From SIG673 sp045660565 (GTDB lineage Bacteria > Bacillota > Clostridia > Oscillospirales > CAG-272): 28,768 nt of DNA. The stretch covers positions 1 to 28,768 of the forward strand of contig JAZRDX010000175.1 in the NCBI GenBank assembly GCA_045660565.1, written 5' to 3'. This document shows positions 23,394-28,768 of this stretch, piece by piece. Under the pieces are notes generated by a model. The model worked only from the letters and a program-made list of their open reading frames with translations. It did not search any database and was not told the DNA's origin. Every line of letters begins with the position of its first letter. The stretch's first letter is position 1. The translations under genes and the position numbers were made by a program.

Positions 23394-25397
23394 TTACTGG
23401 TCGTTTTCCTCGCGCCAATCTCTGAGCTTCTGAATATCGTCAGCCTGTACAGAAGAATGTATCTCGGAAAGAGCAGTTGTAAAGTCCTCGTCCGCAATAT
23501 ACTTTTCACCGGTCTTGATGCCTCTGATAATGGATATCTCCTCGATGCGGTCAAGAAGGTTGCTTATATCGGAGCAGTTGTAACCGTTGGTGCTTTCGGT
23601 AAGAGCGTCAACGTTAACGTCCTCTCTGACCTCAACGACACCCTTCTTAAGTATCTTTTCAATACGCTTTCTTATCATGTACTCTCTTGCGGGAGCATCG
23701 GGAAGACCTACGTATACCTTAGTACCGAAACGTCCGGGACGAAGGAACGCGCTGTCTATATCCCACGGCTTGTTGGTAGCGGCAACGAGGAAGAGGATTC
23801 TGTCCTCGCCCTCTTTATAACTGTCGATACCCTGAAGCTGAGCAAGGAACTCGGAACGGAGCTGTCTTGCAGCAGTAGACTTGGTGTTCTTGGGAGTAAG
23901 GGAGTCCATCTCGTCAAAATAGATAACCGCGCAGGGGAACTGACGTGCCTGAGCAAACAGAGCCTTAACCGCTTTTTCGGTCTGACCGAGGCCCTGCATA
24001 AGAAGGTCGGAGGGCTTAATGGAGCAGAACTTAGCGCCTATCTCGTTTGCAATAGCAGCCGCTATCATAGTCTTACCGGTTCCGGGAGGTCCGTAGAGAC
24101 ACATACCGCCACCGCTCTTCTTCTCATATCCTTCAAATGCTTCGGGATTCTTAAGGGGAAGAAGAACCTTAACTCTTACTATATCCTTAACGTCCTCAAG
24201 TCCTGCTATATCGTCAAATCCGATGCTCGGCAGGCTCTCCCAGTTAAACTTAAACTCGGAAGAAGCGCCAAGCTCCTCTCCGTTTGCACCGAGAATCTTA
24301 TCCTCGGGCTTTTCATTCTTTTTATCCTCGGACTTTTTATCTTCCTTTTTATTGCTCGGCATTACCGGAGGCTTGTTAGCGTCATTTCCACCGGGTGCCG
24401 CACCGCTCGGAGCGGCGCCGTTACCGTTCGGTGCCGGAGCGTTGCCATTCTGGTTAAAGCCGTTGCCGTTTTGGTTAAAGCCGCCACCATTCTGATTGAA
24501 TCCGTTACCGTTCGGTGCGAAACCGTTTCCGTTCTGGTTAAAGCCGTTTCCGTTCTGGTTAAAGCCATTGCCGTTCGGTGCAAATCCGTTTCCGTTCTGG
24601 TTAAAACCGTTTCCGTTCTGGTTGAATCCGTTACCGTTCTGGTTGAATCCGTTTCCATTCTGGTTAAAACCGTTTCCGCCCTGATTAAACCCATTTCCGT
24701 TCTGATTGAATCCGTTCTGGTTAAAGCCGCCAAAACCGTTCTGTCCCGACTGACCGTTTCCACCAAAGCCCATTCCCATGCTGTCCATCTCACGCGCAGG
24801 ACCTTCTTTTCCGGAGGAAGCCGAAGGAGCGGCAAATTCAAGCTCAAGCGCTTCAAGAGTACTGTCAATCTTCTGGCTTTCACCGTTTATTCCGTCGTTA
24901 AGAAGTCCGCTTACGTCCTCATCGGAAATATCGGAAATGGTATCAACGCTGCTGGAAAACGCCGCGTTATTGTCCTGAAGTGCCTGACGGAGCTGCATCG
25001 ACGTAACGTTCTGCTGACAAAGAGCCTTCATAAACGTCTTTTCACTGCTGCTTACGTTTATCGCCTTGCAGGTTTTATGTACGTTCTTCATAACGCTGTC
25101 AAGCGATTTTACAAACTTCTTGTTGATCTGCTGCATCTCGCACATATCCTTTGCGATAGTGAAGTTTGCAACCATATCCTGAGCCTGAGCAAGGTTGAAC
25201 ATCGCGTTTTTGAGAAGCGCAACCATCGCATTGTACTGAGACATATTTCCGAGACGCTTAGCAGTCTTTGCCTGCTCTATGTACGAGTCCCTCTTTTTCG
25301 AAAGAGTGGAAACCGCGCCGTTAAGCATTCTGAGGGTTTCCGTCTGCTCCTTTTTCATTTCGAGCTGTTTTTTAAAATCACGGTAACTTTTAGCCAT
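23394..25397 (-). CDS. ESCRT-III-like helical domain / GFNQNGN-repeat linker / Vps4-like AAA ATPase
   Basis: A 667-residue fusion. Residues 1-145 are helical, with Snf7-like phrasing (TLSKKRDSYIEQAKTAKRLG, then ALLKNAMFNLAQAQDM), and 150-190 an acidic tail. Residues about 222-327 are a 7-residue repeat (GNGFNQN, sometimes GNGFAPN). A Lys/Glu-rich hinge leads to the AAA core: Walker A GPPGTGKT (436-443), Walker B VIYFDEMD (491-498), sensor-1 Asn542, DSAFLRPGRF (548-557) and a C-terminal helix SVQADDIQKLRDW like the Vps4/p97 terminal helix. The pore loop reads SDLLMQGLGQTEK: the usual aromatic residue (Trp in Vps4 KWMG) is glycine. AAGGAG lies 12 bases before the ATG. It follows the Snf7-like gene by 38 bp. 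It may be a filament subunit carrying its own motor. Confidence 0.82.
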   Translation of the reverse strand: MAKSYRDFKKQLEMKKEQTETLRMLNGAVSTLSKKRDSYIEQAKTAKRLGNMSQYNAMVALLKNAMFNLAQAQDMVANFTIAKDMCEMQQINKKFVKSLDSVMKNVHKTCKAINVSSSEKTFMKALCQQNVTSMQLRQALQDNNAAFSSSVDTISDISDEDVSGLLNDGINGESQKIDSTLEALELEFAAPSASSGKEGPAREMDSMGMGFGGNGQSGQNGFGGFNQNGFNQNGNGFNQGGNGFNQNGNGFNQNGNGFNQNGNGFNQNGNGFAPNGNGFNQNGNGFNQNGNGFAPNGNGFNQNGGGFNQNGNGFNQNGNAPAPNGNGAAPSGAAPGGNDANKPPVMPSNKKEDKKSEDKKNEKPEDKILGANGEELGASSEFKFNWESLPSIGFDDIAGLEDVKDIVRVKVLLPLKNPEAFEGYEKKSGGGMCLYGPPGTGKTMIAAAIANEIGAKFCSIKPSDLLMQGLGQTEKAVKALFAQARQFPCAVIYFDEMDSLTPKNTKSTAARQLRSEFLAQLQGIDSYKEGEDRILFLVAATNKPWDIDSAFLRPGRFGTKVYVGLPDAPAREYMIRKRIEKILKKGVVEVREDVNVDALTESTNGYNCSDISNLLDRIEEISIIRGIKTGEKYIADEDFTTALSEIHSSVQADDIQKLRDWREENDQ
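24417..24734 (-). repeat. In-frame 21-bp tandem repeat encoding GNGFNQN
   Basis: About 15 degenerate copies of a 21-bp unit (TTCCGTTCTGGTTAAAGCCG on the plus strand) fall within the AAA gene. Three units encode AP in place of NQ. Third codon positions vary between copies, so the amino-acid repeat seems to be kept by selection. Copy number is likely to vary between strains. Confidence 0.85.
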
Positions 25398-25435
25398 ATC
25401 TATATTGAACTCCTTACGTTTACACTAAATTATCA

Positions 25436-26011
25436 TTAAAATTTCTGTCTGTTGTTGTTGAAACCAAGAGCTGAGTTTGCAAGATTTACGTCATCAAGCA
25501 TAGAATCTATCTCGTCGTCGAATTCGTTATACTCGTCCTCGTTAACAGCCACGGCAGAGCTGTACTCTCCGACGGCTATCATCTCGTCGATATTTTCCTT
25601 CTGCTTTTCCATCTTAAACATAGCCTTCTTGTACTTTTCCTCAACCTGCTTTACGTTCGCACTGCCCTTGCTTGCGGATACGATATCGTCGGAAAGGACG
25701 GAAATACCCTTAAGGAACTCTGTGTTAAGCTCCGCAAGATCACGGGATTCCATTGCAAGCTCAAGCGTCATAAGCATTCCCTCGGCGCGCTTACCGGCAG
25801 CCATAGCCTGCTTAAGAAGGCCTCTCGCCTGTTTTTCCTGAGACGAAAGCCCCTTGTTTCTTGCCTCAACGACCTTCGCGAACGCATTGTCCTTTTTCTT
25901 GTTCAGCTGAACTATCTGAAGCTTAAGTCCCTTCTGAACCTCTTTAATTTTGTTTTCCCTTTCAGCCTTAAGCTCCTCGGGTGTTTTTTTGTTTTTCTTT
26001 GAACCGAACAT
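25436..26011 (-). CDS. Snf7/ESCRT-III-like coiled-coil protein with acidic C-terminus
   Basis: A 191-residue, nearly all-helical protein. It starts MFGSKKNKKTPEELKA, continues with a basic helix (KIKEVQKGLKLQIVQLNKKK, then KVVEARNKG), SSQEKQARGLLKQAM, and an acidic helix (MLMTLELAMESRDLAELNTE, then FLKGISVLSDDI). VEEKYKKAMFKMEKQKENID follows, and the tail EDEYNEFDDEIDSMLDDV is strongly acidic. The order (FGxKK start, basic helix 1, linker, acidic later helices, a terminal acidic amphipathic motif) is that of Snf7/CHMP4 proteins, where the tail binds MIT domains. Two MIT-like ATPases are encoded downstream. PspA/Vipp1, in the same superfamily, is the main alternative reading. The ribosome binding site is AGAGGTAG. 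No signal or membrane segment. Confidence 0.75.
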   Translation of the reverse strand: MFGSKKNKKTPEELKAERENKIKEVQKGLKLQIVQLNKKKDNAFAKVVEARNKGLSSQEKQARGLLKQAMAAGKRAEGMLMTLELAMESRDLAELNTEFLKGISVLSDDIVSASKGSANVKQVEEKYKKAMFKMEKQKENIDEMIAVGEYSSAVAVNEDEYNEFDDEIDSMLDDVNLANSALGFNNNRQKF

Positions 26012-26163
26012 AACTACCTCTTTATAAAATTATTTTTGAAATATTAATTCTTTTTCTTAATCGGCCAACCGTTTAATCAGTCAGCTGTTTTCCGCCATTT
26101 AACCGTTTTCCGAAAAGCACGTAAGCGCTTAATCCGTTTTCATTACTTTTCTGTTTTTACAGC
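26012..26163 (-). other. Intergenic gap in the ten-gene array
   Basis: No terminator or convincing promoter seen; short direct repeats of AAACGGTT on the minus strand. Confidence 0.3.
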
Positions 26164-26982
26164 TTACTTTATCTGCGACGCGGTACGGCGCATAAGCTCA
26201 TAATAATTCCTTGCGCTGGTTACAAGCTCCGCAGTAATTCTTACAGTATCTCCCGAACCGTGAGCGATACAGTTTCTGGTCGCCACTATGTATTTTATTT
26301 CGGTGTGCTGCTTGCTGTTAATAATACCCTTGTCTCTCGCGATATTTGCCCAGGCGTTAGCGTTTCCGTTTACAAGCTCGTAAGCAAGGTCATTCATAAG
26401 ACTTACGTTATCAAGGAAACGTACGTTATTTTCGCTATCCGAAGCACCGGAGCCGCTTCCGCCACCTGACGAGCCGCCGTTTCCGTTATTACCGGAGCCG
26501 TTTCCGCCACCTGATGAACCGCCGTTTCCGTTATTACCGGAACCGTTTCCACCGCCCGACGAACTGCCTCCGTTATTACCCGAGCCGCTTCTGCCGCGTC
26601 CCGAGCTTCTTCTGTCGGAACCGTTGTTTCCGTCAGTGCCACCCGCATTACCGGAGCTCTCACTCTGTCTGTTTCTCGCAGCACCCGCCTGAATACTTTG
26701 TATCAGACTGTCCGGAGGAGCGGAAAACCCACCTGTACTTGGCGGAACCACCGGAGCTCCAAACATACCGCTGATGTAACCGGTCGCAGGCGTCGTACCC
26801 GATGACGGCGTAGTGTTTCCGCTACCCGATCCACCGGAAGAATCGCCGTTTCCCGATGTGCTTTGTCTCGCCCTAAGTGCTTCCTCGGTAAATTCGTTTT
26901 TACAGAAACGGCACAAAAAGACGCTCCCATTTTGTTTCATTTCCATACTGCCGCATATCGGACAGCTATATACATTTTCCAT
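26164..26982 (-). CDS. Zinc-ribbon / Gly-Ser-Asn linker / HEPN-like C-terminal domain protein
   Basis: A 272-residue protein. The N-terminal ribbon has Cys7/Cys10 and Cys24/Cys27. Residues about 39-188 are disordered, Ser/Gly/Asn-rich, with a near-perfect repeat (GGSSGGGNGSGNNGN). The last 85 residues are helical: LMNDLAYELVNGNANAWANI, then HTEIKYIVATRNCIAHGSGD. Arg236-N-C-I-A-His241 fits the RxxxxH motif of HEPN domains, many of which are RNases; others only bind. The core is short, so the match is tentative. The gene is first in the array, with AGGAG before the ATG and a promoter 55-83 bp upstream. Role unknown: adaptor, sensor or RNase are all possible. Confidence 0.65.
   Translation of the reverse strand: MENVYSCPICGSMEMKQNGSVFLCRFCKNEFTEEALRARQSTSGNGDSSGGSGSGNTTPSSGTTPATGYISGMFGAPVVPPSTGGFSAPPDSLIQSIQAGAARNRQSESSGNAGGTDGNNGSDRRSSGRGRSGSGNNGGSSSGGGNGSGNNGNGGSSGGGNGSGNNGNGGSSGGGSGSGASDSENNVRFLDNVSLMNDLAYELVNGNANAWANIARDKGIINSKQHTEIKYIVATRNCIAHGSGDTVRITAELVTSARNYYELMRRTASQIK
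26454..26590 (-). repeat. Tandem repeat encoding a Gly/Ser/Asn linker
   Basis: The plus-strand unit GAGCCGTTTCCGCCACCTGA with CGAGCCGCCGTTTCCGTTAT recurs about three times at 42-48 bp spacing inside the HEPN-like gene, encoding GGNGSGNNGNGGSSG units. Confidence 0.75.
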
Positions 26983-27036
26983 GTTTAAAATTCTCCTATA
27001 AGTAAAAATTTACTTATTATTTTAATATTATAAAGT

Positions 27037-27065
27037 ATTATAGCATAAATAGGAAGAAAAATCAA
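27037..27065 (-). promoter_or_regulatory. Main promoter of the ten-gene ESCRT-like array
   Basis: On the minus strand TTGATT (27065-27060), 17 bases, TATAAT (27042-27037). Predicted start is near 27030, giving a leader of about 48 bases before the ATG at 26982. Confidence 0.8.
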
Positions 27066-27365
27066 GTGGTTTTTTAAAAAAATGCAAGCTTTCACACATT
27101 TTCTGTATAAATAATTACTCCGCGCATTCCGCCGATACCGATCCCACGAGCAAATAAACACATTTTATCCATACACACTAAACAACAAGCAATATTTTTC
27201 TCATATCCCAAAATAAAAAAACAGACCTTATAACACCGAAAGTGCATAAAGTCTGTTTTGTATCATTTAACACTTTTTATCCATTTGTAACAAACCAAAA
27301 AGCTTTCATATCAAAACCAGTGAGAAAAATGACACTTATATTCTATCAACAACAATAATGCGCTA
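27066..27365. other. Intergenic region between rubrerythrin and the array promoter
   Basis: AT-rich, no coding frame seen. Apart from the rubrerythrin terminator at 27217-27259 I find no structure or gene in it. Confidence 0.5.
27217..27259 (-). terminator. Rubrerythrin terminator
   Basis: AAAACAGAC and TTAT pair with ATAA and GTCTGTTTT with one mismatch between them. On the minus strand GTCTG is followed by seven T. It ends rubrerythrin transcription before the array promoter. Confidence 0.75.
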
Positions 27366-27902
27366 TTAATAATTTTCCTCGTGAATTTCAAAGAAGCTCT
27401 GGGGATGCGCACAGGTGGGGCAAACCTTCGGAGCATCGGTTCCTACAACGATATGTCCACAGTTACGGCACTCCCATACCTTAACCTCGCTCTTTGAAAA
27501 TACAGATGCAGTTTCAACGTTCTTAAGAAGCGCACGGTATCTCTCCTCATGCTGCTTTTCGATAGCCGCAACAAGTCTGAACTTAGCCGCAAGGTCGTGG
27601 AAGCCTTCCTCGTCAGCAGTCTTAGCAAAGCCGTCGTACATATCGGTCCACTCGTAATTTTCGCCCTCTGCCGCATGGAGAAGGTTAGTAGCGGTATCGC
27701 CTATTCCGCCAAGCTCCTTAAACCAAAGCTTTGCGTGTTCCTTTTCGTTTTCAGCCGTCTTAAGGAAAAGAGCGGAAATCTGCTCGTAGCCCTCTTTCTT
27801 TGCAACGGAAGCAAAATATGTATACTTATTTCTCGCCTGAGATTCGCCTGCAAAAGCGGCTTCAAGATTTTTCTCTGTCTGTGTTCCAGCGTATTTGCTC
27901 AT
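27366..27902 (-). CDS. rbr: Rubrerythrin
   Basis: A 178-residue protein with a four-helix ferritin-like diiron domain: Glu20 in AGESQARNKY, E53xxH56, and E115xxH118 in AAIEKQHEERY. The C-terminal rubredoxin-like iron site has Cys145/Cys148 and Cys161/Cys164 (WECRNCGH, CPTCAHP). It reduces hydrogen peroxide in the cytoplasm using electrons passed by rubredoxin-type partners and is typical of strict anaerobes. AAAGGAG lies eight bases before the ATG. It has its own promoter (27941-27969) and terminator, so it is probably a single-gene unit. Confidence 0.97.
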   Translation of the reverse strand: MSKYAGTQTEKNLEAAFAGESQARNKYTYFASVAKKEGYEQISALFLKTAENEKEHAKLWFKELGGIGDTATNLLHAAEGENYEWTDMYDGFAKTADEEGFHDLAAKFRLVAAIEKQHEERYRALLKNVETASVFSKSEVKVWECRNCGHIVVGTDAPKVCPTCAHPQSFFEIHEENY

Positions 27903-27940
27903 TTTAATATCTCCTTTGTGTAAATTTTACTGTTACGCTA

Positions 27941-27969
27941 AGTATATCATATTTCGGAAAGTTTTTCAA
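27941..27969 (-). promoter_or_regulatory. Rubrerythrin promoter
   Basis: On the minus strand TTGAAA (27969-27964), 17 bases, TATACT (27946-27941). The start would be near 27934. Confidence 0.75.
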
Positions 27970-28060
27970 GATGTGTTTTTGAATTTTTTGTTATTTTTAA
28001 CGCAGTGCAAATCCGCCGTTAAAAAAACTAATTCTGACCACCTTTTAAACCATTTCTTAC

Positions 28061-28089
28061 TTGAAAATATCTATTTAATATGATATACT
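28061..28089 (+). promoter_or_regulatory. Promoter of the GH3 gene
   Basis: TTGAAA (28061-28066), 17 bases, TATACT (28084-28089), giving a leader of about 100 bases. The leader holds an inverted repeat, AGCTTGTA (28114-28121) with TACAAGCT (28150-28157). Confidence 0.7.
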
Positions 28090-28195
28090 TTAATCAAACG
28101 GAATTTCCTTCTCAGCTTGTATCAAAATCACCTCGGCGTTTTTACCGTGTACAAGCTTAAACGCAAAATACTTTTCAAAAAGAAAGGATATTTTT

Positions 28196-28768
28196 ATGAA
28201 CTATAACGAAGCTAAAGAAAAAGCCGCGGCTCTTGTATCAAAAATGACATATACCGAAATCATATCCCAGCTCCTTTATAATTCTCCCGCCATCGACCGC
28301 CTTGATATTAAAGAATACAACTGGTGGAACGAGGCGCTCCACGGAGTAGCAAGAGCGGGAACGGCAACCGTTTTTCCGCAGTCGATAGGGCTCGCCGCCA
28401 CATTCAACCCAACTCTTATAGGCAAGGTTGCGTCCGCCATCGCGACCGAAGGACGCGCGAAGTACAACCAAAGCACTAAATACGGCGACCGCGACATATA
28501 TAAAGGACTAACGTATTGGTCGCCCAACATAAACATATTCAGAGACGGAAGATGGGGCAGAGGTCAGGAAACGTTCGGAGAAGACCCGCACCTCACCGCA
28601 GTTCTCGGCTGTGAATTTATAAAAAATCTTCAGGGCGGCGACGGTTTCTTAAACGGAAACGACGGATTTTTAAAGGCAGGTGCCTGCGCAAAGCACTTCG
28701 CCGTACACAGCGGCCCCGAAAAAACCCGACACTCCTTCGACGCTATCGTATCGAAAAAGGACCTGTTC
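28196..28768 (+). CDS. Glycoside hydrolase family 3 enzyme, N-terminal part (beta-xylosidase/beta-glucosidase type)
   Basis: The frame is open from the ATG at 28196 through the window end, 191 codons with no stop. Family 3 marks are dense: YNWWNEALHGVARAG (41-55), FPQSIGLAATFNP (60-72), TEGRAKY, SPNINIFRDGRWGRGQETFG (109-128) followed by EDP, and KHFAVHSGPE (166-175). The phrasing is closest to xylan beta-xylosidase-like members. The catalytic nucleophile lies beyond the window. No signal peptide is visible, so a cytoplasmic enzyme acting on imported xylo- or gluco-oligosaccharides is likely. AAAGGA precedes the ATG. Confidence 0.93.
   Translation, partial: MNYNEAKEKAAALVSKMTYTEIISQLLYNSPAIDRLDIKEYNWWNEALHGVARAGTATVFPQSIGLAATFNPTLIGKVASAIATEGRAKYNQSTKYGDRDIYKGLTYWSPNINIFRDGRWGRGQETFGEDPHLTAVLGCEFIKNLQGGDGFLNGNDGFLKAGACAKHFAVHSGPEKTRHSFDAIVSKKDLF

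Noticed and set aside
23457..25439. 660-codon open frame on the plus strand, antisense to the ESCRT-III-like/AAA gene
   Set aside because: It mirrors a repeat-rich, third-position-biased gene; its product is a monotonous Val/Lys/Ser string (VLVKAVSVLVK) with no ribosome binding site, while the minus frame has full AAA motifs.
15857..27065. Prophage or gas-vesicle/tailocin-like cluster
   Set aside because: No capsid, tail, sheath, baseplate, integrase or lysis genes; the coiled-coil proteins and AAA ATPases fit membrane remodelling better.

Overview
The window looks like a chromosomal piece of a Gram-positive, anaerobic, plant-glycan-degrading member of the Clostridia (Oscillospiraceae/Ruminococcus-like). 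I infer this from the strong AGGAGG-type ribosome binding sites, the TTGACA-17-TATAAT promoters, rubrerythrin, the uronate and glycoside genes, and the short GC-rich palindromic repeats. No database search was possible. All family assignments are by eye from motifs, length and context.

Layout. (1) 1-560: a divergent pair, an XRE-type regulator (minus, cut by the window edge) and a small membrane PH-like protein with a -1 frameshift in an A7 run. They share a palindromic operator that overlaps a near-perfect promoter. (2) 560-1084: no gene; terminators and intergenic repeat hairpins. (3) 1085-5804, minus: an asymmetric heterodimeric ABC exporter, a small P-loop kinase and a tiny zinc-ribbon protein. 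(4) 6046-15776, plus: a TtcA-like PP-loop protein and mannonate dehydratase, then a promoter/terminator pair, a 77-bp tandem repeat and tRNA-Leu(UAG). After these come two Gfo/Idh/MocA oxidoreductases, an SDR, an SdhA-like flavoprotein and a GHL6-type glycoside hydrolase. Together this looks like an oxidoreductive sugar-acid or glycoside catabolic locus. (5) 15857-26982, minus: a ten-gene, roughly 11-kb array headed by a clear promoter at 27037-27065 and closed by a terminator at 15790-15832. (6) 27366-28768: rubrerythrin (minus) and the start of a GH3 enzyme (plus, cut by the window edge), divergent.

The ten-gene array is the striking part. It holds a Snf7/ESCRT-III-like coiled-coil protein with an acidic tail. 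A second protein joins a helical ESCRT-III-like N-terminus to a Vps4-like AAA ATPase through a GFNQNGN-repeat linker. A third is a Vps4-like AAA ATPase with a MIT-like N-terminus. The array also holds a zinc-ribbon/trypsin-like protease without signal peptide, an SPFH/zinc-ribbon protein and two coiled-coil proteins sharing a helical-hairpin module. It ends with a MIT-like/CbbX-type AAA ATPase followed by a small AAA protein that has lost Walker A and Walker B. The first gene encodes a zinc-ribbon protein with a C-terminal HEPN-like RxxxxH motif. I read this as a bacterial ESCRT-like membrane-remodelling or membrane-stress system, related in logic to PspA/SPFH systems but with dedicated Vps4-like and CbbX-like motors. 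This is inference: it rests on motif and architecture, not on alignment scores or structures.
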